Positions 51,571 to 60,605 of a DNA stretch of 64,000 nt are shown one piece after another. Origin of the DNA: an uncultured Bacteroidales bacterium (GTDB taxonomy: Bacteria > Bacteroidota > Bacteroidia > Bacteroidales > Bacteroidaceae); contig CACZBX010000007.1 of the NCBI GenBank assembly GCA_902779535.1, forward strand, positions 1 to 64,000, given 5' to 3'. Numbering within the stretch: position 1 is the stretch's first letter; the number at the start of each line of letters is the position of its first letter. A model generated the notes under the pieces. The model was not told the origin of the DNA and did not search any database. It saw only the letters and a list, made by a program, of their open reading frames with translations. The translations under genes and the position numbers were made by a program.

Positions 51571-53763
51571 ATGCTAAAATCTAAACTTGGTTGCTTATTA
51601 TTACTAGTAGCCTGCAGTCTATTCTTGGTAGCGTGCTCCCAAAGTGAGGGTGAAGAGGTTTCACTCACAATAAAAGATTCAGGTTATCGCCTGTCAATGG
51701 ACAAGAAAACCGGATCAGTTGTCTATTTAGGTAAAAAAGAAAATTTCCTGATAGATAGTAACGAACCGTTATTCCGAATCCGTTTCCGAAATGCAGACGG
51801 GACTCCTCAGATTTACACTGCCGCAGATGCCGCCTCATGCACTTTTACAAAAAAAGGAAAACGCCTTACCTTCTCCTATTCGGGTTTTTCTGACCGCAAT
51901 TTCCAAGTTTCCGTTTCTGTGACTCCAAACAAAAAAGACGGCCTCTTTCATTTCTCCATGAAGGTAGACACGGACGACCAACTGGAATGGATGGAATATC
52001 CTTGCATCTCGGTGAAAGAGACTTCCTCAGAGGACGAAGGAATCCTATGGCCATACAACGAGGGTGCATTTTTCAGCGACGCTTCCAAACATAATTATAT
52101 CGAACCGGAATATCCAAGTCAAGGAAATTACGGCATGTACCCCGGAATGGTCTTGACCCCATTCATCGCTCAGGTAACACACAACGGAGGTGTGTACTTT
52201 GGCGCACATGATCCCGCACATAACACCCGACAAGTTGATTTTCGAAAGACAGATGAAGGGATTCATCTTCAGATTCGGCTTTATCCAGGCATGGAGAAAG
52301 GGTCATACGCCTCAAGTGATGAAACTGTTCTAGGTTGTTTTGAAGGCAACTGGTATGCTGCAGCGGATATCTATCGTAACTATTTCGACATACATCACGA
52401 AGGTTTTGTACGCCTTGAGGAAAACAAATCGTTACCCAAATGGTATTTTGAACCATATACAGTGCTAACCTATTGCGTCAGAGGTCATCATGACATGGAT
52501 GAAATGTCGCCCAACAAACTATTCCCTTATGTAAACGCTATTCCTATTATAGAAGATTTCAGCAAACAGACAGGTGCTCCTATCATGGCCCTGTTGATGC
52601 ATTGGGAAGGTTCTGCGCCATGGGCTCCTCCATACGTCTGGCCTCCTTATGGTGGTGAAGAAGCTCTCAAGGAGTTTGTCAATCGTATGCATGACATCGG
52701 CGGAGAAGTGGGTGTTTATTGCAGCGGATTGGGATGGACTCAAAAGAGCAATCTGATAGATTATGACAAATCTCAAGACTTTGTTGAGGGACATCTGGAA
52801 AAGTATATGTGTCTTGCCCCCGACGGAAGTCTTCCGCTCTCCAGGATCTGTACATATCAACGAAGTGGCTACGACCTCTGCCCGTCAACTGAGTTCACAA
52901 AGAATACTCTTCTCGAGGAAATGAAGAAGATTCGTTCATCAGGAGTAGCATACATCCAAATGATGGATCAAAACCATGGAGGAACTCCATATATGTGTTA
53001 TTCTCATGAGCACGGCCACCCTGCAGTACCAGGAAAATGGGAAAGCGAGGCAGCTAACGAATTATACGAACAGGTCCTCAAAGATAATCCGGGATTAGTT
53101 CTCGGATGCGAAAGTGCTGCCGCAGAGCCTTTCATCCCCAAACTCCTCTTCTCGGACAATCGTTGTGGCCTTAATTTCAACGGAGGACAGCCAGTGCCTC
53201 TTTATTCTTATATCTATCATGAATATGTTACCAATTTCATGGGTAATAACGTCTGCGGTGACATGTTCATCGATTGCCGTAAGACTCCGGAAATCTTCCA
53301 ATATCGTCTGGCATATTCATTCCTTGCCGGTGACTTCCTGACAATTGTCATCAATGATGAGGGAATAATCCAATGGGCTTGGGGACAACGCGATTTTTCA
53401 CCTGAGTACCGCCCTGATCATGAAGCTTCCCTTTCTTTGATAAAAGTGTTAACCGAATGGAGGAAAGCATGTCCAGAGTATCTCCAATGTGGACGAACCC
53501 TACATCCGCTTGTATTCGAATGTGGAACATCACAAATATTCACCAGTACTGGTCCAGTCAATGTGCCAGACGTATTGACTACATCCTACGAGCATAACGG
53601 AAAAGCCCTTCATTTCTTGGTGAACTGGAGAAATACCGAGATAAAAGTACATTCATCGGCATTTGTAGGCAAAGAATATACATTCCACCCCAACGGCGAG
53701 AAGATAAAATGTCAGAGTAAAGATATCGTCCTTCCACCTCTATCGGTGATTGCGATGTATTAA
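51571..53763 (+). CDS. DUF6259-like TIM-barrel lipoprotein, probable glycoside hydrolase
   Basis: 730 residues from the ATG at 51571; the frame is open upstream but runs through the promoter box. Lipoprotein signal LFLVAC (Cys22). The N-terminal half is a beta-sandwich (YRLSMDKKTGSVVYLG) like those of GH36/GH97-type enzymes. The barrel shows APIMALLMHWEGSAPWAPPY, VGVYCSGLGW, YIQMMDQNHGG and GLVLGCESAAAEPF. I recall this set as DUF6259. No characterised member is known to me. It follows the propeller gene and is closed by a strong terminator. Confidence 0.65.
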   Translation: MLKSKLGCLLLLVACSLFLVACSQSEGEEVSLTIKDSGYRLSMDKKTGSVVYLGKKENFLIDSNEPLFRIRFRNADGTPQIYTAADAASCTFTKKGKRLTFSYSGFSDRNFQVSVSVTPNKKDGLFHFSMKVDTDDQLEWMEYPCISVKETSSEDEGILWPYNEGAFFSDASKHNYIEPEYPSQGNYGMYPGMVLTPFIAQVTHNGGVYFGAHDPAHNTRQVDFRKTDEGIHLQIRLYPGMEKGSYASSDETVLGCFEGNWYAAADIYRNYFDIHHEGFVRLEENKSLPKWYFEPYTVLTYCVRGHHDMDEMSPNKLFPYVNAIPIIEDFSKQTGAPIMALLMHWEGSAPWAPPYVWPPYGGEEALKEFVNRMHDIGGEVGVYCSGLGWTQKSNLIDYDKSQDFVEGHLEKYMCLAPDGSLPLSRICTYQRSGYDLCPSTEFTKNTLLEEMKKIRSSGVAYIQMMDQNHGGTPYMCYSHEHGHPAVPGKWESEAANELYEQVLKDNPGLVLGCESAAAEPFIPKLLFSDNRCGLNFNGGQPVPLYSYIYHEYVTNFMGNNVCGDMFIDCRKTPEIFQYRLAYSFLAGDFLTIVINDEGIIQWAWGQRDFSPEYRPDHEASLSLIKVLTEWRKACPEYLQCGRTLHPLVFECGTSQIFTSTGPVNVPDVLTTSYEHNGKALHFLVNWRNTEIKVHSSAFVGKEYTFHPNGEKIKCQSKDIVLPPLSVIAMY

Positions 53764-53778
53764 TTCAAACTATCAAAT

Positions 53779-53821
53779 AAAAATATCCGGTTGTTTTCAA
53801 ATAAAACAACCGGATATTTTT
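53779..53821. terminator. Bidirectional terminator
   Basis: Perfect 19-bp stem (left arm AAAAATATCCGGTTGTTTT, loop CAAAT) between the DUF6259-like gene and the convergent CocE/NonD gene. Confidence 0.93.
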
Positions 53822-53837
53822 TGAAACAGTAGCTCTA

Positions 53838-55703
53838 TTATTTCATCACTGGAAGCATAATGCATGACGGAGCGTCTTCCTGATGATAAATTCGTATATT
53901 CTCTTTCATGACGAAATCCTCAATCGAGCAAGTATAAGTATTGATAAACTTCTGTGGATTACGGTCGAAGAGCGGGAACCACGAACTCTGGATTTGTATC
54001 ATCACGCTATGTCCAGGCAGGAAGGTATGTGTAGCATCATTCATCCGCACATTCACAGGGGTTATCATATTTGGGACGAAAGGTTCTGGGCGTTCGTAGC
54101 TGTTACGATAGCGTCCTCGAAGGATCTCGGCCCGTACTACATGCTGGAACTTTCCCATCTGAGAGCGGTTTCGCTCCATCAGACGTTCCGCTTCTTCCGA
54201 ATTGCGATAACCGTCGGGATACTCGTCAATCAGTTTCACCACAAAATCAGCATCCGTACTACTGATAGCAGCAAAAAGTCGAGCCTCTATCTCACCTGCA
54301 ATACGCAGCGTATCGGTAAGTGGCTCAGATACAAACGTAATCACATCAGGACGTGCAGCAGCAAAGCGCTGGTCATCAAACTCACGCACCCGATGATCCT
54401 CAGGCTCAGGCGAGAATGGAACAGGATGCTCCATATCCGAAACATATTCGGTGAATGAATTCCCCACATGCGGTTTTTCCAGCGAGACAACACCTTTCTG
54501 ATGCAGGTAGAATGGTGTTATCTCGACCTTTTTCTGGGGCCATTCGTCAAAATATCCCCATTTATTTTCTCCGGCAAAGAAAGAAGTCACTTTGTGCATG
54601 GGCTTTGATCCTTTACCATCGAGATAGTAATTGAAGAAAGGAAATTCTATTTCGTCGAGATAATAATTTGTCGTCCCCTTGCCAAAATAGAAATGATCGT
54701 AACCGGTATAATCGCGTACCGCCCATCCACCATGCCACCATGGTCCCATAACCAAATAGGATTCTGTTTGAGGCGACTGCTTGCTAATTGCTTTGTAAAG
54801 TTCCCATGCGCCAAAGCAATCTTCCGTATCATACGATCCCCCAACCACTAGTACGGCTGGTTTCACATCATAACAAGATCGACGTAAGTCCCTCTCCTTC
54901 CAAAACTCATCATAATCAGGATGTTTTATACAATTGTGCCAAAAAGTAGCTGTAGGATCGTCCAAGATGGCCGTAACATCCTTGAATGTTCCAGCTTTAA
55001 GCAGATCGGTATAAACATCATTGCGGATCACCTTATTGTATATTTCCTTCGTATAGCGATACCGTCCTTCTGTCTGAGGTATATAATCGAAAGTTTGAAG
55101 CAAAGTAAACGCACCGCCATGATGACGGTCGTCGCCAATGAACCAATCTACGCAGGGAGCTTGAGGTGAAACAGCGACTACTGCCGGATGCCGGCTCAAT
55201 CCTCCCATCATCGAGTAGAAACCATCGTAGCTAAAGCCCCATAAACCTACGCGGCCATTGTTGCGTGTGTTTTTTACAAGCCATTCTACGGTATCGTAAG
55301 CATCGGTAGCCTCATCGGTGGCAGTTCCTCCCCTCACCTGTCGATTCTTGTTTAACGGACGCATGTGTTCGGACACACCTTCGCTGCGATGATGTCCACG
55401 AACATCCTGAACGACGATGATATAGTTGGCATCGGAGAAGTTTTTCCATTCATCGACCAGGTTCTCACGGAACTCTTCGCCATAAGGTTCACACGAATAT
55501 GGAGTACGTCGCATGATGATGGGACGAGGCTCTTTCGTTTTCGGCTCGTATATAGATGTGAACAGACGCACGCCATCACGCATCGTAATCATTACCTCGC
55601 GCTTGGTATAGCGTTTTTTCAATTTAGTAAGTTCGTTCCCTAACGATTCAGACGGGGTGAGAACCATTAAAAGCGAGAACAGCAATAATACATACTTTTT
55701 CAT
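53838..55703 (-). CDS. CocE/NonD family hydrolase (X-Pro dipeptidyl-peptidase fold)
   Basis: 621 residues with an N-terminal signal (LLLFSLLMVLTPSES). Alpha/beta hydrolase core: MRDGVRLFTSIYEP, YIIVVQDVRGHHRSEG and nucleophile elbow WGFSYDGF with S158. After it come the helical cap, GPWWHGGW (catalytic His), and a C-terminal jelly-roll domain (RIAGEIEARLFAAISSTDAD, HSVMIQIQSSWFP). Members cleave acyl groups from esters or amides, or X-Pro dipeptides. The cellular substrate is unknown. It is monocistronic and convergent with the DUF6259-like gene. Confidence 0.92.
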   Translation of the reverse strand: MKKYVLLLFSLLMVLTPSESLGNELTKLKKRYTKREVMITMRDGVRLFTSIYEPKTKEPRPIIMRRTPYSCEPYGEEFRENLVDEWKNFSDANYIIVVQDVRGHHRSEGVSEHMRPLNKNRQVRGGTATDEATDAYDTVEWLVKNTRNNGRVGLWGFSYDGFYSMMGGLSRHPAVVAVSPQAPCVDWFIGDDRHHGGAFTLLQTFDYIPQTEGRYRYTKEIYNKVIRNDVYTDLLKAGTFKDVTAILDDPTATFWHNCIKHPDYDEFWKERDLRRSCYDVKPAVLVVGGSYDTEDCFGAWELYKAISKQSPQTESYLVMGPWWHGGWAVRDYTGYDHFYFGKGTTNYYLDEIEFPFFNYYLDGKGSKPMHKVTSFFAGENKWGYFDEWPQKKVEITPFYLHQKGVVSLEKPHVGNSFTEYVSDMEHPVPFSPEPEDHRVREFDDQRFAAARPDVITFVSEPLTDTLRIAGEIEARLFAAISSTDADFVVKLIDEYPDGYRNSEEAERLMERNRSQMGKFQHVVRAEILRGRYRNSYERPEPFVPNMITPVNVRMNDATHTFLPGHSVMIQIQSSWFPLFDRNPQKFINTYTCSIEDFVMKENIRIYHQEDAPSCIMLPVMK

Positions 55704-55774
55704 GACAATTTAATTAGGACATACGAAGTTAACAATAAAAAAGTATATTGTAGTTTAAATAATTATTATTTTTG

Positions 55775-55808
55775 TAACTTTGACATTGGAAGTTATTCCG
55801 TAACTTTG
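55775..55808 (+). promoter_or_regulatory. Tandem -7 boxes before the RsbU-type gene
   Basis: TAACTTTG at 55775-55782 and again at 55801-55808. The TTTG inside the first box stands 18 bases before the second, so it could serve as its -33 element. A GGCTTCACGAAG near-palindrome (55807-55818) follows, similar to those before uvrA. Confidence 0.55.
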
Positions 55809-55846
55809 GCTTCACGAAGATTGAAATCACAGAAAAAAGAAAAACA

Positions 55847-57820
55847 TTGGAAAAGAAATACTCCTCATTCTCAAGAAGGTTGATTCAAAGAGTCACACTC
55901 ACGGTTTTAGTCATCATGGCTATTATTTCTGTGCTTGTGTTCTATGTATCGGTCATCGGTATATTGATGTTCAACCAAGTACACTATTCCGATATCATGA
56001 ACAATGCCAAAGAGAAAATGACCTCGATGATGAACAAGGTTGAGGTTTCGTCGGATAATATTGTCGATGAACTGACATGGCATCTCTCCACACCGGAACA
56101 AGTTTTCTCAACAATAGAATATGAATTAAACACCAACCAGCATCTTTACGGTGCCGGAGTAAGTTTCATACCGAATTATTACCCTCAGGAAGGACTTTTA
56201 TTTGAGCCTTATGCACTCAGGAGCAAGAATGGTATAACCTTGAGAGATATTAGTTCCGACACCCATGACTACACCAAAGCCGAGTGGTATTTGCAAGGAA
56301 TAGAGTCTTCGAAAGGTGTTTGGAGTAACCCTTATTTTGATCCGGATGGAGGTGGAGACATTCTCTGTACCTTCTCTCGACAACTATTGACTCCCGAAGG
56401 CAAAGTGGTAGGCGTGTTCGGCATTGACATGACACTTGAAGAATTGTACACGATTGTTGTAGACAATTTCAAAAAGGAAAATGAAAAGTCTCCAATCCAC
56501 AGCTTTATTCCCAAAGATTCGAAATACCAGATCTATAGTTTCATCATCGCGCCAGATGGAACCTACATCGTTCATCCCGACATGAACCGGACTCTCATAA
56601 CAAATTTCGATAATTTTGCCACCGGGAAGGACTCCGTCCAATATCGAAGACTTGGGGCTGCGATGAAAGCGGGAAAAACGGGTGATATGAATGTTACGGT
56701 TGACGGCATCCACTCTGTTGTTTATTATGCACCGCTTTTGAATTCAGGATGGTCAATGGGCGTTGTCGTTCCAAGAAACAGCATGCTCATTCCCGGGTAT
56801 ATAATAAGCTCCATCATCATCATCCTTATCTTGTTGGGACTCTTTATTATCTTCCTTATCTGCCACACTACCATACAGAGAACAACAAAACCGCTCATTC
56901 AACTCACCAAATCAACCGAGGAAGTGGCAAGAGGTGAATTTAATGCAATACTCCCTGAAATAAAGACAAATGATGAAATTCGACATCTGCGCGACTCTTT
57001 CGACAATATGCAGAAGTCGCTCTCACTATATGTCAAGGAACTCACGGAAACGACAGCCCAAAAAGCATCCATGGAGAATGAATTAGATGTAGCACGTAAA
57101 ATCCAGATGGCTATGCTACCTATGAAATGGCCCGCTTTCCCCGAAAGAAATGACATCGACATCTATGGTAGTGTCACTCCTGCGAAAGCGGTCGGCGGCG
57201 ATCTATACGACATTCACATACAAAACGGGAAACTTTATTTCTGTATTGGAGACGTTGCGGGCAAAGGTGTCCCTGCATCCCTTGTCATGTCGACGGTCAT
57301 ATCCACATTCCATACGCTTTCTGCCTTTGAAGATAATCCAGCCCGCATCATTTCTTCAATGAGTTCCTCGCTAGCGGAAAGAAACGGAAATATGATATTT
57401 GTCACTTTCTTTGCCGGAGTACTGGATCTTTCTACAGGAGAATTGCTGTTTTCCAATGCCGGTCACAATGCGCCGATGATTATCTCCGGCGGAAAGGCAG
57501 AGATGCTAAAAATCGACCCCAATGTGCCAATGGGCATAGAGCCTGACTGGAAATATTCAATGCAGAAAATGACCCTTTCTCCCGATATGATGCTCTTCCT
57601 TTATACTGACGGACTGACCGAAGCGACCAGGAACGATGGGAAAATGTTCGAAGAAGAAAGAGTATTGAAACATCTTTCGGGTGTAGACGATGGCATTTCA
57701 GCCCAAAATATCATAACCCATATGCTTAAAGCGGTAAATAAGTTCGTCGGAAATGCCGAACAGAGCGATGACCTTACGATGCTCACATTGAGATTGACCA
57801 AAGAGTACAAAAGCAAATAA
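55847..57820 (+). CDS. Membrane sensor PP2C phosphatase (RsbU/SpoIIE type)
   Basis: 657 residues. Signal-anchor helix at about 14-37, a periplasmic Cache-like sensor (about 40-305, with GVWSNPYFDPDGG and VVGVFGIDMTL), a second helix (about 309-330), HAMP (about 335-390), a short coiled coil and a SpoIIE/PP2C phosphatase domain (DVARKIQMAMLPMKWP, AVGGDLYDI, GDVAGKGVPASLVM, NAGHNAP, LYTDGLTEA). It would dephosphorylate an anti-sigma-factor antagonist in response to a small extracellular ligand. The start is a TTG; no ATG or GTG in frame precedes the first helix. No partner anti-sigma genes are next to it. Confidence 0.9.
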   Translation: MEKKYSSFSRRLIQRVTLTVLVIMAIISVLVFYVSVIGILMFNQVHYSDIMNNAKEKMTSMMNKVEVSSDNIVDELTWHLSTPEQVFSTIEYELNTNQHLYGAGVSFIPNYYPQEGLLFEPYALRSKNGITLRDISSDTHDYTKAEWYLQGIESSKGVWSNPYFDPDGGGDILCTFSRQLLTPEGKVVGVFGIDMTLEELYTIVVDNFKKENEKSPIHSFIPKDSKYQIYSFIIAPDGTYIVHPDMNRTLITNFDNFATGKDSVQYRRLGAAMKAGKTGDMNVTVDGIHSVVYYAPLLNSGWSMGVVVPRNSMLIPGYIISSIIIILILLGLFIIFLICHTTIQRTTKPLIQLTKSTEEVARGEFNAILPEIKTNDEIRHLRDSFDNMQKSLSLYVKELTETTAQKASMENELDVARKIQMAMLPMKWPAFPERNDIDIYGSVTPAKAVGGDLYDIHIQNGKLYFCIGDVAGKGVPASLVMSTVISTFHTLSAFEDNPARIISSMSSSLAERNGNMIFVTFFAGVLDLSTGELLFSNAGHNAPMIISGGKAEMLKIDPNVPMGIEPDWKYSMQKMTLSPDMMLFLYTDGLTEATRNDGKMFEEERVLKHLSGVDDGISAQNIITHMLKAVNKFVGNAEQSDDLTMLTLRLTKEYKSK

Positions 57821-57848
57821 TTTAAAAGTAAAGAAAAAGTACTATTTA

Positions 57849-57879
57849 TTTGATTTACAAGAAATAAAATATATATTTG
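57849..57879 (+). promoter_or_regulatory. Consensus promoter of the GlsB-like gene
   Basis: TTTG, 19 bases, TATATTTG: perfect match, 36 bases before the ATG at 57916. Confidence 0.85.
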
Positions 57880-57915
57880 CATAAAACATATGTTTAACTC
57901 TTTAATATTGTTGCT

Positions 57916-58149
57916 ATGGGTATTATTTTGTGGATTCTCTATGGTTTAGCAGCAGGTGTATGTGCTTCTTGGCTACTCGGTTCAAGTCATGAATGGTACT
58001 GGAATATTATCATTGGAATCATTGGTAGTGTTGTTGGAGGATTTGTTGCAGGTTTGTTAGGCATCAAGAGTACCAATTGGATTGGCTCATTCATTATCTC
58101 TGTGATTGGTGCAGTTATCTGTCTATTACTCTACAACTATTTGGCTTAG
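57916..58149 (+). CDS. GlsB/YeaQ/YmgE family small membrane protein
   Basis: 77 residues and three hydrophobic segments with the family's glycine pattern (GIILWILYGLAAGVCASWLL, IGIIGSVVGGFVAGLLG, FIISVIGAVICLLLYNYL). These transglycosylase-associated proteins are linked to envelope stress, with unknown mechanism. It has its own consensus promoter. Downstream lies a truncated DUF4956 gene of different base composition. Confidence 0.9.
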   Translation: MGIILWILYGLAAGVCASWLLGSSHEWYWNIIIGIIGSVVGGFVAGLLGIKSTNWIGSFIISVIGAVICLLLYNYLA

Positions 58150-58171
58150 CTTAGCCTCAAGAAAGATTTAA

Positions 58172-58513
58172 CGTATAGCCTCCCTTCGGGGAGGCCTGGC
58201 CGTGGGATGCGGGATGTATGCACTGAGCGGCATCTGTACCGTACTGGTTCTCCTGTTCTTGGAAGTTCTGAACTCCGACAGCATCAAGCTGGGGGACAAA
58301 GAAGTCAATGCCATGTTCTCCTCACCGGACGAAGAAGCCATCAAGAATGCCCTCGCCAGTCTGGGCCGCCGCGTCAAAGATTACTCGCTTTCCAAGCAAG
58401 AAAACGGATACAAGCTCGAAGTTGTCCTACACGTCCCCAAGAAGGAATACGGGGTAAACCTTCTCACCTCCCTTTCCTCCATCCCTGGGGTGCAGCTGGA
58501 AAGCTTCAACTGA
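58172..58513 (+). pseudogene. C-terminal remnant of a DUF4956 membrane protein
   Basis: The frame is open from 58172, just after a TAA at 58169, and reads RGGLAVGCGMYALSGICTVL, then a soluble tail ending PGVQLESFN; about 113 codons. It matches, from memory, the second half of DUF4956 proteins (about 220 residues). The upstream membrane helices are missing, and only a GTG at 58202 could start it. The stretch is clearly GC-richer (many GCC, CTG, GGC codons) than the neighbouring genes. Reading: an acquired or anciently deleted fragment, probably not functional. Confidence 0.65.
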
Positions 58514-58542
58514 TTCATTATTCCTAGAATGAATATCCGGAG

Positions 58543-58573
58543 CCTACGCGGGTCATGATGCTGTCCGCGTAGG
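58543..58573 (+). terminator. Terminator-like hairpin after DUF4956 remnant
   Basis: CCTACGCGG and CCGCGTAGG pair across a 13-base loop, followed shortly by a T-rich run. Confidence 0.65.
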
Positions 58574-58582
58574 GGCCGATTT

Positions 58583-58622
58583 TGTTTTTTGCAGTATTTT
58601 TTTTAATGAAATAAGACTTAAT
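58583..58622 (+). repeat. Junction repeat, copy a (before GH35)
   Basis: TTTTTTGCAGTATTTTTTTT then AATGAAATAAGACTTAATA. A diverged copy of the element, 7 bases before the GH35 ATG. Confidence 0.5.
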
Positions 58623-58628
58623 ATAATT

Positions 58629-60356
58629 ATGAAAAAAATGCGTTATTTATTATTGCTGACTTTCACGCTATTAATCATGGTTGCCCAAGCGCAGCCTAGG
58701 CTGGTGAAAAAGAATGGAAGCACCCATTTTGAGATAGATGGAAAACCTTTTGTCATGTTTACTGGTGAGCTTCACAATTCCACCAGCACCAGTGAAAGCT
58801 ACATGCAGGAGATTGGCGTCTGGAAGCAGATGAAAGATGCTCACTTCAACACCGTTATCGCCTCATGCTCATGGGATGTCATAGAGCGCGAACCAGGCAA
58901 GTATGATTTTACTTCGGTAGATCATGTGATACGTAACGCTCGTGAGAACGGTCTCAAGGTGGTCATGATATGGTTTGCCAGTTGGAAGAACGGAAATTCT
59001 ACCTATGCACCTAGCTATATCAAGCGGAATCCGTCAAAGTATCCACTGGTTAAGAATGAGGAAGGCAAGACCTTGAATGTACTCTCTACCTTCGGCGAAG
59101 CATCCAAGAACGCAGATAAAGCTGCTTTTACAGCTCTTATGCGTCATATACGTGAGATAGACAAGGACTACACTGTGATTATGATGCAGGTGGAGAACGA
59201 AATGGGTATCTTAGGGTCGAAAAGAGATTTCTCACCTGCCGCAGAAAAGGCATGGAAGGGACAAGTTCCTGCTGATCTTATCAATTATCTGAAAGCACAC
59301 AAAGGTAAGCTTTTCCCAGAACTTGAGAAAGTTTGGGCTGCCGCTGGCTATAAGACCAATGGAACATGGGAGGAAGTCTTCGGTAAAAGCCACTCCAACA
59401 CAGAGGATTGGAAGGAGTATCCTTACTATACAGAAGAACTTTTCCAAGCATATTACTATGCCAAGTATGTAGGTGAAGTGACAGCAGCTGGTAAAACAGA
59501 GCATAATATCCCAATGTATGTGAACAACTGGCTCAAGCAGCCCGGTATGGGCGCTCCTGGTGGTTTCCCTTCAGGTAGTCCGCTTCCAGAGGTCATCGAT
59601 GTATGGAGGGCTGCAGCTCCTGCTATAGATTTTACTGCACCAGACATTTATATCAATGAGTATGAATGGGTTTTGAGTCAGTTTGCACTCAGTGAGAACC
59701 CTATCTTTATTCCTGAATGTCGAAGCGATGTGGCTAAGGCACTCTATGCATACGGCGAATACGACGCTATGGGATTTGCTCCGTTTGGTTTCGACGGTCC
59801 TGCCGGTCGTGGTGCTGGTGGTATGTCAGCCGAGGAGTATTCCAACTTCCAGAAGTGCTATGGTCTCCTCTCTGGTATGGGTACGATGCTTACAGACAAC
59901 TATGGTTCCGATAAGATGAGAGGATTCTTTGTAACGGCCGATAACCCCAATCCAAGCATTGAAATGGGAGATTATAAAATTACCTTCTCATCTACACAGC
60001 GCATGCGAGCCTTTAACTACGGACAGGGTGCCGAGCAGCTGGCTGCTGATAATGCTGCGCTTGCTGCAAGAAACAGGAACCAGACACAGTCGGGTGCCCT
60101 TATCATACAGACGGGTGCTGATGAGTTCTATGTAGTGGCTATCAATGGAGTACTGAACTTTGCTCCTAGAAATCCTAAGACCAAGGGAAGAGTATTATTA
60201 GATACCCTTGAAGAAGGAACCTTTAAGGATGGGAAATGGATTCCTGGAAGAAACTTGAACGGTGATGAAAACCGTCCGAACATCGTGGGTGTGGGTGCCA
60301 TGAGAATTGTACTTTATCAATCCACAGTTGATGCTCCTGCAGGCCGGTGGGGATAA
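58629..60356 (+). CDS. GH35-like beta-galactosidase with DUF5597 domain
   Basis: 575 residues with a signal peptide (LLLLTFTLLIMVAQAQ). The barrel shows GELHNSTST, KVVMIWFASWKNG, MMQVENEMG with E189 and E191 (acid/base region), and FIPECRSD (nucleophile Glu near 360). The C-terminal part (from about 420) is the DUF5597 beta domain usual in this GH35/GH5-like group. Expected activity: release of beta-galactose or a related sugar from plant or host glycans in the periplasm. It follows the junction repeat and a terminator, so it is transcribed on its own. Confidence 0.85.
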   Translation: MKKMRYLLLLTFTLLIMVAQAQPRLVKKNGSTHFEIDGKPFVMFTGELHNSTSTSESYMQEIGVWKQMKDAHFNTVIASCSWDVIEREPGKYDFTSVDHVIRNARENGLKVVMIWFASWKNGNSTYAPSYIKRNPSKYPLVKNEEGKTLNVLSTFGEASKNADKAAFTALMRHIREIDKDYTVIMMQVENEMGILGSKRDFSPAAEKAWKGQVPADLINYLKAHKGKLFPELEKVWAAAGYKTNGTWEEVFGKSHSNTEDWKEYPYYTEELFQAYYYAKYVGEVTAAGKTEHNIPMYVNNWLKQPGMGAPGGFPSGSPLPEVIDVWRAAAPAIDFTAPDIYINEYEWVLSQFALSENPIFIPECRSDVAKALYAYGEYDAMGFAPFGFDGPAGRGAGGMSAEEYSNFQKCYGLLSGMGTMLTDNYGSDKMRGFFVTADNPNPSIEMGDYKITFSSTQRMRAFNYGQGAEQLAADNAALAARNRNQTQSGALIIQTGADEFYVVAINGVLNFAPRNPKTKGRVLLDTLEEGTFKDGKWIPGRNLNGDENRPNIVGVGAMRIVLYQSTVDAPAGRWG

Positions 60357-60415
60357 CCAACCTGTAATAGTGTATCCATATTTAATGAAGATACTCATAG
60401 CTTAAGTTTGCCCTT

Positions 60416-60571
60416 ATGGTTGGAAACACGTATGAGTATTATCAAGAAATTGTTCCTGTCGAGAAATGGGTTCATAGTGCTTTGAAGAATATTACCCTGG
60501 ACAATGAACCATTAAAGATAAACTATTTGGAATATATGAATCTCTTCCAAGCGAAAGGATTTGTCCATTGA
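60416..60571 (+). CDS. Short orphan frame, possible gene remnant
   Basis: 51 codons (starts MVGNTYEYYQEIVPVEKW, ends NLFQAKGFVH) between a stop at 60398 and the next junction repeat, which begins directly after its TGA. It reads like a protein C-terminus (mixed helix, ordinary composition), but I recognise no family and see no promoter. It may be the 3' end of a gene whose front has been lost. Confidence 0.35.
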   Translation: MVGNTYEYYQEIVPVEKWVHSALKNITLDNEPLKINYLEYMNLFQAKGFVH

Positions 60572-60605
60572 GTTTTTAGCAGGTTTTTGATGGAAACAAA
60601 ACTTA
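60572..60605 (+). repeat. Junction repeat, copy b (before CDP-alcohol phosphatidyltransferase)
   Basis: GTTTTTAGCAGGTTTTTG then ATGGAAACAAAACTTATG. The repeat itself supplies the ATG of the following gene, and it starts right after the stop codon of the 51-codon frame. Confidence 0.55.
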
